Of a stretch of DNA of 35,320 bases, positions 1 through 8,467 are shown in pieces. Source of the stretch: an uncultured Mycoplasmatota bacterium (GTDB lineage: Bacteria; Bacillota_I; Bacilli_A; RF39; UBA660); the NCBI GenBank assembly GCA_946494435.1, contig CAMMBO010000003.1, positions 1 to 35,320 of the forward strand, written 5' to 3'. The notes under the pieces were generated by a model, which was not told the DNA's origin, made no database searches, and was given only the letters and a program-made list of their open reading frames with translations. Both the position numbers and the translations under genes were made by a program. How positions within the stretch are numbered: position 1 is the stretch's first letter; each line of letters starts with the position of its first letter.

Positions 1-743
1 AGTTTGCTGTAAAGATAAATGTTTATGGTAAAGATGGCTTATCTATGGAAGATAGAATGATGAGAACAGCAGGTAGTGCAGATTTTCATTCATCAGAATA
101 TAAAAGTAAAGTAACAAGTATCGTAACAAAAGGAGATACTGTTATACCAGAAGGTGTAGTAGAGAGTTGGGATATATCAGAAAAACAGAATGGGAGTGTA
201 ATAGCATATGCTGAAGATGATGGAACAGGTTCTGGAACATATAAACTAACAATAGGTGGAGAAGGTAGTATAATTGCTAATTATGATATGAGTAACTATT
301 TTTCTGGTTTTTCTAATACTATTTCAATAGATTTAAGTTATTTAGATACTAGTTTGACTACTGATATGATGGATATGTTTGCAGGTGATATGTTTAGTGC
401 AGATCCATATATGTCAATAGAAGAAATAAATTTTGGTGAATATTTTAGTACATCAAATGTGACAAATATGGCAGAAATGTTTATGTATTGTAATAAATTA
501 AGCACTTTGAATTTGGATGCTTTTGATACTACAAAAGTAATTCTAATAGGAAGAATGTTTTTTAGATGTGAAGAGTTAAAAAAATTAGATTTAAGAAATT
601 TTAACACTTCAAATGTAACAAATTACAATCAAATATTTAATTATACGACTAATATAACAGAAATATTAGTAACAAGAGATACTTGGACGATACCTAATTC
701 TGCTATTACCAACAGTGGAGTAACTGATTTTACTTATATTTAG
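1..743 (+). CDS. BspA-like DUF285 repeat surface protein, 3' part only
   Basis: The reading frame is already open at base 3, so the gene starts upstream of the window; the first internal ATG at 45 is not a convincing start and has no ribosome binding site. The C-terminal half shows leucine-rich DUF285/BspA-type repeats: units containing SNVTNMAEMF, then LSTLNLDAFDT, then RMFFRCEELKKLDLRNFNTSNVTN. This family is usually on the cell surface of gut Firmicutes, Mollicutes and protists, where members have been linked to adhesion. No sortase motif or C-terminal membrane anchor is visible; the protein ends soon after the last repeat, so any anchor or signal would lie in the missing N-terminal part. 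A strong terminator follows immediately. Function beyond surface exposure is not readable from this fragment. Confidence 0.8.
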   Translation, partial: FAVKINVYGKDGLSMEDRMMRTAGSADFHSSEYKSKVTSIVTKGDTVIPEGVVESWDISEKQNGSVIAYAEDDGTGSGTYKLTIGGEGSIIANYDMSNYFSGFSNTISIDLSYLDTSLTTDMMDMFAGDMFSADPYMSIEEINFGEYFSTSNVTNMAEMFMYCNKLSTLNLDAFDTTKVILIGRMFFRCEELKKLDLRNFNTSNVTNYNQIFNYTTNITEILVTRDTWTIPNSAITNSGVTDFTYI

Positions 744-780
744 AGAATTTCTATTATATTAGAAATTCTTTTCTTTTTTA
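744..780 (+). terminator. intrinsic terminator after the DUF285 gene
   Basis: A perfect 10-bp stem (AGAATTTCTA at 744-753 with TAGAAATTCT at 760-769) and a 6-nt loop are followed by a T-rich tract at 768-779. It begins one base after the stop codon. Confidence 0.85.
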
Positions 781-856
781 CGTCAAATATTTCTCTTTTA
801 CTTTTATCATTTTGTTATTTGTAATAAAATAGATAGTGTTAGAAAAGAGGATTTAT

Positions 857-3004
857 ATGAATGAAGTAATTATTGAAGAAATTAGTAAAGATTTAGATAT
901 TAGTAAAAAACAAGTTATGACTGTTTTAAAACTATTAGAGGAAGGCAATACTATTCCTTTTATTGCAAGATATCGTAAAGAAGCGACTGGAGCTTTAAAT
1001 GAAGAGGTTATTAAGTCTATTGATGATGTTTATCAGTATCAAGTTAATTTAATGAAAAGAAAAGAAGATGTTATTAGATTAATTGATGAGAAGGGGTTAC
1101 TTACTGATGATTTAAAATCATCTATTATGAAGTGTACTAAGCTTGTGGAAGTAGATGATTTATATCGTCCTTATAAAGAGAAGAAAAAGACTAAGGCTAC
1201 GGATGCTATTAATAATGGATTAGAGCCTCTTGCCAAGATTATTATGTCATGTCCTACTAAAGGAGATATTAATACTATTGCCTCTAAATATATTTCTGAT
1301 AAAGTAAAGACTGTTGAAGATGCTATTATGGGAGCTAAATATATTATCGCTGAATGGATAAGTGATAATGCTTACTATCGTAAATGGATTAGAAGTTATA
1401 TCTTTAAAGAAGGGGTAATTGTTAGTAAGTTAAAGAAAAATGCTATTGATGAAGATAAGACTTATAGTAACTATTATGAGTTTAGTGAGACAATTAAATA
1501 CATTAAACCTCATCGAATATTGGCGATTAATAGAGGTGAAAAAGAAGGGGTACTTTCTGTTAAATTAGATTATGATGTAGAAAAGATAGTTAAATATTTA
1601 GAGACTAGGGTTATTAAGAATAAAGAATCTTTCTGTTATGATATAATACTAGATGCAATTAATGATAGTCTTAAACGTTTAATACTTCCTAGTGTAGATA
1701 GAGAGGTTCGTAGCGAACTTAAAGAAAAAGGTGAGGTACGTGCTATTGATAATTTTTCTACTAATGTAGAGAAACTTTTACTTACTCCTCCTTTAAAAGA
1801 TAAAACTGTGCTAGGATATGATCCTGCTTTTAGAACAGGTTGTAAACTTGCTGTTTTAGATAAGACTGGTAAAGTCTTAGAAATTGCTGTTATCTATCCT
1901 ACTGAACCTCATAATGATATAGAAGGTTCTAAGAAAAAAATACTTGAGCTTATAGATAAATATAATATAGACGTAATTGCTATCGGTAATGGTACAGCAT
2001 CTCGTGAAAGTGAAGCTTTTGTTGCAGATACTATTAAATCTGCTAATAGAGATGTATCTTATATAATAGTAAGTGAAGCAGGGGCATCAGTATATTCAGC
2101 TAGTAAACTTGCAATAGAAGAGTTTCCTGATTTGACTGTTGAAAAAAGAAGTGCTGTTAGTATTGGAAGACGTGTTCAAGATGCATTATCTGAACTTGTT
2201 AAAATAGATCCTAAAAGTATAGGGGTTGGTCTTTATCAACATGATGTACCTGTTAAGAAGTTAGATGAATCATTAAACTTTGTTGTTAGTAAAGCAGTTA
2301 ATGGTGTTGGTGTTAATATTAATACTGCTAGCCCTTCTATCCTAAAATACGTATCTGGTTTAAATAAAAAAGTAATAGATAATATCATTTCTTTTAGAGA
2401 AAGTCATGGTAAATTTAAAAATAGGGATGAACTTCATAACATTAAAGGAATATCAGATAAAGTTTATGAGCAGTCAGTTGGTTTCTTAAGAATACTTGAT
2501 GGAGATAATCCTTTAGATAAAACATCAATTCACCCTGAGAGTTATGATAAGACTATTAAACTTTTAGATTATTTAGGATTTAGTATAAATGATTTAGGTA
2601 GTGAAGAACTTATTAATAAACTTAATTCTTTAGATATAGATAGTCTTAGTAAAGATATTGGTATTGATAAATATACTTTAAGCGATATTATAGAATCTTT
2701 AGAAAAGCCTATGAGAGATTTAAGAGATAATTATCCTCAACCAATTCTAAGAAGTGATATCTTACATATAGAAGATTTAAAAATTGGGGATAAATTACAA
2801 GGAACAGTACGTAATGTAGTCGACTTTGGTCTATTTATAGATATAGGTTTAAAAAACGATGGACTTGCTCATATTTCTAAATTAACTAAAGAGTATGTTA
2901 AGAATCCTAGTGATTTATTTAGTGTTGGAGATATTGTTGATTGTTATGTGGATGGTGTTGATTTAGATAAAAAGAAAGTTAGTTTAAGTTTGATAAAAGA
3001 ATAG
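857..3004 (+). CDS. tex: Tex family S1 RNA-binding transcription accessory protein
   Basis: Full-length Tex homologue of 715 residues. The helical N-terminal domain is followed by a YqgF/RNase H-like domain from about residue 317 (GYDPAFRTGCKLAVLD), a helix-hairpin-helix region around 484-548 (VNINTASPSILKYVSGL), and a C-terminal S1 domain from about 644 (GDKLQGTVRNVVDFGLFIDI). Family members bind nucleic acid and associate with the transcription machinery; the precise role in this organism is unknown. The start is set at the ATG at 857 because AAGAGG lies seven bases upstream. A GTG at 836 is in frame but has no ribosome binding site. A TAAAAT box at 825-830 could be the -10 element. The gene appears monocistronic, with a terminator over its stop codon. 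Confidence 0.95.
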   Translation: MNEVIIEEISKDLDISKKQVMTVLKLLEEGNTIPFIARYRKEATGALNEEVIKSIDDVYQYQVNLMKRKEDVIRLIDEKGLLTDDLKSSIMKCTKLVEVDDLYRPYKEKKKTKATDAINNGLEPLAKIIMSCPTKGDINTIASKYISDKVKTVEDAIMGAKYIIAEWISDNAYYRKWIRSYIFKEGVIVSKLKKNAIDEDKTYSNYYEFSETIKYIKPHRILAINRGEKEGVLSVKLDYDVEKIVKYLETRVIKNKESFCYDIILDAINDSLKRLILPSVDREVRSELKEKGEVRAIDNFSTNVEKLLLTPPLKDKTVLGYDPAFRTGCKLAVLDKTGKVLEIAVIYPTEPHNDIEGSKKKILELIDKYNIDVIAIGNGTASRESEAFVADTIKSANRDVSYIIVSEAGASVYSASKLAIEEFPDLTVEKRSAVSIGRRVQDALSELVKIDPKSIGVGLYQHDVPVKKLDESLNFVVSKAVNGVGVNINTASPSILKYVSGLNKKVIDNIISFRESHGKFKNRDELHNIKGISDKVYEQSVGFLRILDGDNPLDKTSIHPESYDKTIKLLDYLGFSINDLGSEELINKLNSLDIDSLSKDIGIDKYTLSDIIESLEKPMRDLRDNYPQPILRSDILHIEDLKIGDKLQGTVRNVVDFGLFIDIGLKNDGLAHISKLTKEYVKNPSDLFSVGDIVDCYVDGVDLDKKKVSLSLIKE

Positions 3005-3025
3005 TATTTTATTACTATTTTTTTT
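3000..3025 (+). terminator. intrinsic terminator of tex
   Basis: A 7-bp stem (AATAGTA 3000-3006, TACTATT 3013-3019) overlaps the tex stop codon and is followed by a T tract to 3025. Confidence 0.75.
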
Positions 3026-3053
3026 GTGACTATACTTATAATAGGTGATGGAT

Positions 3054-6000
3054 ATGTTAGGTAAGATTGGTAGTTTATTTAAGAAAAGTGAAAATGATTG
3101 GATAAAAGTAACAGTTAGTATCTTTTTTTCAATTATTATGATTATATTTTTAGGTAAAACAGTAGCAAGTTCTTATGCTATTCCTACAGAGTTACCTGAT
3201 ACATTAACAACAGGGATGGGAGATGCTCTTACTGATAGGGTTACTTTATTTAGTGAGGGATTAAGTGATGATGAAATTATATCTTTAGTACCATATTATG
3301 CTTATGATGATAGTAATAGATATACTGTTTATTGTCTTGAAAAAGAAAAAGGTTGGCCTAGTAATGATAGCCCTAAAACTATTACTAAAAATGAAGTCCC
3401 TTTAGATGCAGGTTATGTTTATATCTTACAAAATGCCTATCCTAATAAAAGTTTGACTGGTGATGATAAAAACGATGATTATTTAACACAAGTTGCAATT
3501 TGGTTTTATCAAGATAGAGTAAATAATGTTAGTGATGATACTGATGGTGTATTAACTGCAAATCAGAAAAGAGTAATAAAGAGTAGTGGGTATTATAGAT
3601 ATATAGAACCATTAATAACAGGAGCGGTGGATGTAAAAAATAACCCTGTTACAATAAATCCAAGTTTTAATATTTCTACTAGTGACTTTAAACTAAGTAG
3701 TGATAATAGATATTTAGTAACAGAAGAAATTATGGTAACTAGTAATGTAAATTATGATAGTTATGCAGTAAGTATAGATAATAGTGCAGTAGAAGTTCTT
3801 AATAGTAGTGATGAAGTGATAGGTACTGATACTATAAATAGTGGTGAGCCATTTAAATTAAGAGTAGATTTATCTAAGATAGATAATCCTATAAGTGTAA
3901 ATATAAATGTAATAGTAAATTATACAGAATATGTTGCCTATAGTTATAATCCTCCTAGTGATATGGCAGATACAATGCAACAGTCAGTTGTTAGTACACT
4001 TGTAGGAGTACCTAAACAGAAGACTGTATCAAGTAGAGTTGAAATGCCAAAAGGAAGTTTAACAATAAAAAAGGTAGATGGTAGTGATAATACTTCTTTG
4101 GAAGGAGCAAATATTGAAGTAATTAGAAAGGCAACAAATAAGAGTGTAGCAAACTTTATTACTACAACTGAGGATTATGTAATAGATAACTTATTACCAG
4201 GAGAGTATGAGATAAAAGAGGTAAAAGCTCCTAATGGATATTATATAGATAAAGAGAGTACTAATGTAGTAATAAGTGATAGTAATTTAAATGTTAGTAG
4301 TACGATTACTAATTCGAAGTATGAGGTAAGAGTTAGAAAAGTAGATAAAGAGACAGGGAAAGTAGTAAGTGGAGCGGTCTTAAATATAATTAATAGTAAT
4401 AATGAAATAGTAGATACAGTAACGACAACAGATGATTATGTAAGTGTAGATACCTCAAAATTAAGTGAAGGAACATATAAGATAGTAGAGATAAAAGCAC
4501 CAGATGGATATGTAATAAATGAAGAAGAAAAAGAGTTTACATTAGATAGGAATCATACTAGTATTAGTGTAGATTTTGAAGATGATAAGAATGAAGTTAT
4601 AATAGAAAAAAGAGATGCTAGTAATAATAATTTTGTAAGTGGAGCGGTGTTAAGATTAGTTAGAGTTTCTGATAATAGTATTATTGATGAATGGACTACT
4701 AATAATAAAGCTCATAGTATTAGAGGAGTAGTACCTGGTGAATATAAAGTAATAGAGATTTCTGCTCCTAATGGATATACTTTAAGTAATAGTGAGATTC
4801 CAGTTACTATTACAGGAGAAGAGAAAGAAGCTAAGACTGTAACATTCTATAATTCAAATAATCAAGTAGTTATAAATAAAGTTGATGAAGAAGGTAATCC
4901 TTTGAGTGGTGCTAAGTTAAGAGTAGTTAATAGTAATGGTACTGTTATAGATACTTTTACTACTGCTGAAGAACCTCATACTTTAAATAAGTTAGATTAT
5001 GGTACTTATTATGTAGAAGAAGTAGAAGCTCCTTCTGGATATACTTTAAATAAAAATAGAAAGAGCTTTGTTATTGATGAGAATACAACTAGTTTACAAA
5101 TTCAATTTGAAAATACTAAGAATGAGATTAGATTAGGTAAGATTGATGAAGATACAGGTAGTTTAATTAGTGGAGCGACTTTAAAACTTAGTGATAGTAC
5201 TGGGAAGGAAGTAGAGACTTTTACTAGTAGTAATGAACTTCATGTAATTAGAGGATTAGATTATGGTACATATACACTTGAAGAAGTAAAAGCACCTGAT
5301 GGGTATGTTAGAAATACAGATAAGGTTGTTATAGAAGTTAATAGTGATACTACAACTGCTACTTATACAATTTCTAATAAGAAACGTAATATAACTATTA
5401 GTAAGATAGATAGTGAAACGAAAGAGCCTATTAAAGGGGCAGTATTACAACTTTTAGATAGTAATAAAGATTTTCTTAGAACCATTGACTTAACTAATAC
5501 TAGTAGTGTTACTTTGAATGATTTAGAAGAAGGTACATATTATGTAAAAGAAGTTAAAGCACCATCTGGATATATATTAGATGGTAGTGAACATGAACTT
5601 GTTATTGATGCTAGTACTGAAGAAATTAATTTAATTATAGATAATAAACCTATAATTGTTAATCTTGGTAAGATAGATGCTAGAACTGGTGAATATATAA
5701 GTGGAGCGACAATGCAGTTAAATCGTGAAGATGGTAATATGGAACCTATTACATTTGTAAGTACTAATAGTCCATATGAGGTTAAGAGATTAAATCCTGG
5801 TATTTATAGCTTAACTGAGTTAGAAGCACCTCTTGGTTATGTAGGAACTGGTTCTAAAATAACTTTTGAAGTATTAGAAACAGGTAAAGTACAGAATGTT
5901 AATATAAGTAATGATGTTACAACAATAAGTGTTACTAATAGAGTATTAACTGTAGATACCAATGGAATTAGTGGATATAGTTATAGATTAGAGACAAGAG

Positions 6001-6578
6001 ATGGTAATTTAGTAAGTGAATTTACAACTACTGAAGAAGTTTATACAAGTGATGAATTAGAGATAGGAGATTATACTTTAAAACAAATAGAAGCACCGTC
6101 TGGTGTTATAGTAAATGAAGAGCCAATATATTTTAGTGTAACTGATAGTAATGAAGTTAGTGTAATTAATTATGTTAATGATTTTACTAAAGTAAATATA
6201 AGTAAAAAAGATATGGTAGGAAGTGAAGAGATAGAGGGGGCACATTTAGTAATAAGAGATAGTAATGGAGAAATAGTAGAAGAGTGGACATCAAGTGATA
6301 CTCCTCATTATATAGAGAAACTTCCTGTTGGTAAATATACTTTAACAGAGACAAATGCTCCAGATGGTTATGTTTTAAATACATCAGTAGTAGAGTTTAA
6401 TGTGTTAGAAACAGGAGATATACAAAATGAAGTTATGTATAATTCAAAATTAGTTGAAGTTCCTAATACTTCTAGTAATGCTATATTTATATATTTAGTT
6501 GGAGGTATTTTAATAATAATTGGTGGTACTTTAATGTATATTTCTTATAGGAATAAAACTAAGATAAAGTCAAGTTAA
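3054..6578 (+). CDS. sortase-anchored adhesin: thioester domain plus nine SpaA/CnaB repeats
   Basis: A large surface protein of 1174 residues. It has an N-terminal signal peptide (hydrophobic stretch ending SSYA), then a TQXA/thioester domain: Cys94 in YCLEK and Gln146 in TQVAIWFYQ are the residues expected to form the internal thioester. From about residue 333 come nine prealbumin-like SpaA/CnaB repeats, each opening with a K-x-D strand (KKVDG, RKVDKE, EKRDA, NKVDE, GKIDE, SKIDS, GKIDA, a degenerate eighth, SKKDM) and containing E-x-x-APxGY. In this family the Lys and Glu support intramolecular isopeptide bonds. The C-terminus has VPNTS at 1136-1140, a hydrophobic helix and a positive tail, a variant sortase signal. 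The ATG at 3054 is preferred because AGGTGAT lies five bases upstream; GTG 3045 and ATG 3048 overlap that site. Likely role: covalent attachment to host or bacterial partners. Confidence 0.9.
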   Translation: MLGKIGSLFKKSENDWIKVTVSIFFSIIMIIFLGKTVASSYAIPTELPDTLTTGMGDALTDRVTLFSEGLSDDEIISLVPYYAYDDSNRYTVYCLEKEKGWPSNDSPKTITKNEVPLDAGYVYILQNAYPNKSLTGDDKNDDYLTQVAIWFYQDRVNNVSDDTDGVLTANQKRVIKSSGYYRYIEPLITGAVDVKNNPVTINPSFNISTSDFKLSSDNRYLVTEEIMVTSNVNYDSYAVSIDNSAVEVLNSSDEVIGTDTINSGEPFKLRVDLSKIDNPISVNINVIVNYTEYVAYSYNPPSDMADTMQQSVVSTLVGVPKQKTVSSRVEMPKGSLTIKKVDGSDNTSLEGANIEVIRKATNKSVANFITTTEDYVIDNLLPGEYEIKEVKAPNGYYIDKESTNVVISDSNLNVSSTITNSKYEVRVRKVDKETGKVVSGAVLNIINSNNEIVDTVTTTDDYVSVDTSKLSEGTYKIVEIKAPDGYVINEEEKEFTLDRNHTSISVDFEDDKNEVIIEKRDASNNNFVSGAVLRLVRVSDNSIIDEWTTNNKAHSIRGVVPGEYKVIEISAPNGYTLSNSEIPVTITGEEKEAKTVTFYNSNNQVVINKVDEEGNPLSGAKLRVVNSNGTVIDTFTTAEEPHTLNKLDYGTYYVEEVEAPSGYTLNKNRKSFVIDENTTSLQIQFENTKNEIRLGKIDEDTGSLISGATLKLSDSTGKEVETFTSSNELHVIRGLDYGTYTLEEVKAPDGYVRNTDKVVIEVNSDTTTATYTISNKKRNITISKIDSETKEPIKGAVLQLLDSNKDFLRTIDLTNTSSVTLNDLEEGTYYVKEVKAPSGYILDGSEHELVIDASTEEINLIIDNKPIIVNLGKIDARTGEYISGATMQLNREDGNMEPITFVSTNSPYEVKRLNPGIYSLTELEAPLGYVGTGSKITFEVLETGKVQNVNISNDVTTISVTNRVLTVDTNGISGYSYRLETRDGNLVSEFTTTEEVYTSDELEIGDYTLKQIEAPSGVIVNEEPIYFSVTDSNEVSVINYVNDFTKVNISKKDMVGSEEIEGAHLVIRDSNGEIVEEWTSSDTPHYIEKLPVGKYTLTETNAPDGYVLNTSVVEFNVLETGDIQNEVMYNSKLVEVPNTSSNAIFIYLVGGILIIIGGTLMYISYRNKTKIKSS

Positions 6579-6602
6579 AACATATAATATAGTAGGTTCG
6601 GG

Positions 6603-6639
6603 TGTCAAATTTGACAAATATATAATTATTTGGTACAAT
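6603..6639 (+). promoter_or_regulatory. strong promoter with a 14-bp palindrome over the -35 box
   Basis: TTGACA (6611-6616), a 17-bp spacer and TACAAT (6634-6639) form a near-consensus sigma-A promoter for the glucosaminidase gene. The -35 box is the right half of a perfect palindrome TGTCAAATTTGACA (6603-6616), a plausible operator site. Operator function is an inference. Confidence 0.8.
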
Positions 6640-6667
6640 TTTATTGTTCTTATTTGAAGGAGGAACT

Positions 6668-7420
6668 ATGAAAAAAGTTAGTAAGCTGAGTCTTACTTTA
6701 GCATCTATTGGTGTTTTTATGATAGGCTTGGCTGGAGTATTACAGTATAAAGCTTTTCAAATAGAAGAGAATACTGTAGCTTATGAAACTGTGACAATGA
6801 ATGATTTGAATGCAGGTGTCGAAAAAGAAGTTAATAATAAGAATGAGAATATCACTGCAGAAGAATCTAATAATAATAGTACTGAGGTAGAAGATGAAAC
6901 TACTGATACTGAAGATGTTCAAGAAGTGGAGGAAGTAGTTATTGAAGAGGAACTTCAAGATGTTAAAACGTATGTAGAGGTTAATACAGTTCCAGTTGAT
7001 CCAATTGTTTATGATGGTTTAACTATGAATCAGTTAGCTGAAAAGTTAAACAAATCTTTAAAATCTACTATTTCAGGAAAAGGATACTTAATTGCTAGTT
7101 ATTCATTGCAATTGGGAATTGATCCTTATATGGCAACTGCTATTATACTTCATGAGACAGGATGTAATGGTACTTGTAGTAGTTTAGTTCGTGAATGTAA
7201 TAATGTTGGTGGTCAAAAAGGTGGACCAAGTTGTGGTGGTGGAGCATATAAAGCTTATGCTACACTTGATGAAGGCATTATGGGTTATTTAGATAACTTA
7301 TACCGTAATTATTATTCATATGGTTTAACTACACCAGAGACTATTGGTCCAAAATATGCTGCTAGTACTACTTGGGCTAGTCAGGTTAATAATTACATTG
7401 CTTTAATTAGAAACAGATAA
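6668..7420 (+). CDS. secreted or membrane-anchored endo-beta-N-acetylglucosaminidase
   Basis: A 250-residue cell-wall hydrolase. The N-terminus (MKKVSKLSLTLASIGVFMIG) is a signal peptide or uncleaved membrane anchor, followed by an acidic low-complexity linker of many Glu, Asp, Asn and Thr residues (about 45-105). The C-terminal half is a glucosaminidase domain (PF01832-like): YLIASYSLQLGIDPYMATAI then HETG, with Glu163 as the likely catalytic acid, and AYATLDEGIMGYLDNLY near the end. Four cysteines (in ETGCNGTC, RECNN and SCGGG) could form disulfides. The family cuts the glycan strand of peptidoglycan. The ATG at 6668 has a perfect AAGGAGG seven bases upstream. It has its own promoter and terminator. 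The anchor suggests action at the outer membrane face, for example in separation or wall turnover. Confidence 0.88.
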   Translation: MKKVSKLSLTLASIGVFMIGLAGVLQYKAFQIEENTVAYETVTMNDLNAGVEKEVNNKNENITAEESNNNSTEVEDETTDTEDVQEVEEVVIEEELQDVKTYVEVNTVPVDPIVYDGLTMNQLAEKLNKSLKSTISGKGYLIASYSLQLGIDPYMATAIILHETGCNGTCSSLVRECNNVGGQKGGPSCGGGAYKAYATLDEGIMGYLDNLYRNYYSYGLTTPETIGPKYAASTTWASQVNNYIALIRNR

Positions 7421-7440
7421 AGAGCTTAGGCTCTTTTTAT
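7421..7440 (+). terminator. intrinsic terminator after the glucosaminidase gene
   Basis: AGAGC (7421-7425) and GCTCT (7430-7434) form a short hairpin followed by TTTT, directly after the stop codon. Confidence 0.75.
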
Positions 7441-7504
7441 TTGCTTTTTTCCTCATTTATTCATATAATTATTATATAAAATATAGTAGTAATGAGGTAG
7501 TAGT

Positions 7505-8374
7505 ATGGTAATAAATGGAGTAGTTAATGACAATTTGGCAACTATGTCTTTTAATGAACATCATTATGTAGTAAAAAGAGTTACAATGAGTTTTCCTACA
7601 TTATATTATTTAGGGCTTGAACCTATCTTTGGTGATTATATTAAAGAAAATAATACTTTAGTAGTTGCTGGTAAACTTAGTAAGAGAGATATTTTGGAGA
7701 AAGAAGATACTATATATGGTGGTATTAAAATAACTAAAGATGAAGAATATATAAATGTAAGTGATATTAAAGATAATACTAAATATCTTAAAAATATAGA
7801 TGTTAAAACAGGAGAGTGTTTTAGTAGACTTTATATAGATGGAGATGTTAGAAGATTAGATAAAGGGTTGTATAGTTATTTAAAAGATAATTCTATTGTT
7901 TTAGTAACTCCTAATTTAGATAAGAGTAGTTTTAATGTTTTTGATTTGAAAGAAAGGTTAAGTGAACTTTTTTCTATTATTGGCTTTGATGGAATAAAAG
8001 ATAAGTTTAATATTATATCAGTTAAGAGAAAAGATATGAAAAATAATTATGATAAGACTTTTTTTGAAATGATTATTAATTTTAATAATATAGATTATAT
8101 AAAAGCTTCATTTACTGTAGATGAAAATAATACTCTTAAGTTTAATCCTTATATTTACAGTGAATATTTTGCATCCAATTATATCTTAAATAAAAATGAG
8201 AGTCTTATTTTTTCTTCTGCTTTTCCATATTATTTTTCAAAAAATGAGTTAATGTTATCTCTTAATAGTATTAATAATAAAAGTGATAATTTTCAAAAAG
8301 TTTTTTCTAGAATTTATGTTGGAAGTGTGACTGGTAATAAAGATAGTGTAGGTTATAATAGTGGAAGATTTTAA
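7505..8374 (+). CDS. uncharacterised protein, 289 residues
   Basis: I do not recognise a family. The start ATG has GAGGTAG just upstream. The protein is mixed charged/hydrophobic, with no signal peptide and no membrane helix. Aromatic-rich segments (FPTLYYLGLEPIFGDY, FSSAFPYYFSKNELMLSL) and a run of short beta-like strands suggest a soluble globular fold. It is a single gene between two terminators, so its neighbours give no functional clue. Codon use matches the surrounding genes, which argues for a resident gene rather than a recent arrival. Confidence 0.75.
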   Translation: MVINGVVNDNLATMSFNEHHYVVKRVTMSFPTLYYLGLEPIFGDYIKENNTLVVAGKLSKRDILEKEDTIYGGIKITKDEEYINVSDIKDNTKYLKNIDVKTGECFSRLYIDGDVRRLDKGLYSYLKDNSIVLVTPNLDKSSFNVFDLKERLSELFSIIGFDGIKDKFNIISVKRKDMKNNYDKTFFEMIINFNNIDYIKASFTVDENNTLKFNPYIYSEYFASNYILNKNESLIFSSAFPYYFSKNELMLSLNSINNKSDNFQKVFSRIYVGSVTGNKDSVGYNSGRF

Positions 8375-8376
8375 TT

Positions 8377-8407
8377 AATACATATATTAAGTTATATGTA
8401 TTTTTTT
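8377..8407 (+). terminator. intrinsic terminator
   Basis: A perfect 10-bp stem (AATACATATA 8377-8386, TATATGTATT 8393-8402) with a 6-nt loop and a T tract to 8407, three bases after the preceding stop codon. Confidence 0.8.
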
Positions 8408-8467
8408 GTCTTGTAATAGTTATCTTAATCATTTGTTTTTACTCATAGTATTCTATAGGAGGTTGCT

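Noticed and set aside
338..607. Minus-strand open frame inside the DUF285 gene
   Set aside because: Shadow of the repeat-coding strand; no start signal.
6187..6384. Minus-strand open frame inside the adhesin gene
   Set aside because: Leu/Tyr/His-rich translation of the reverse of a repeat region; no supporting signals.
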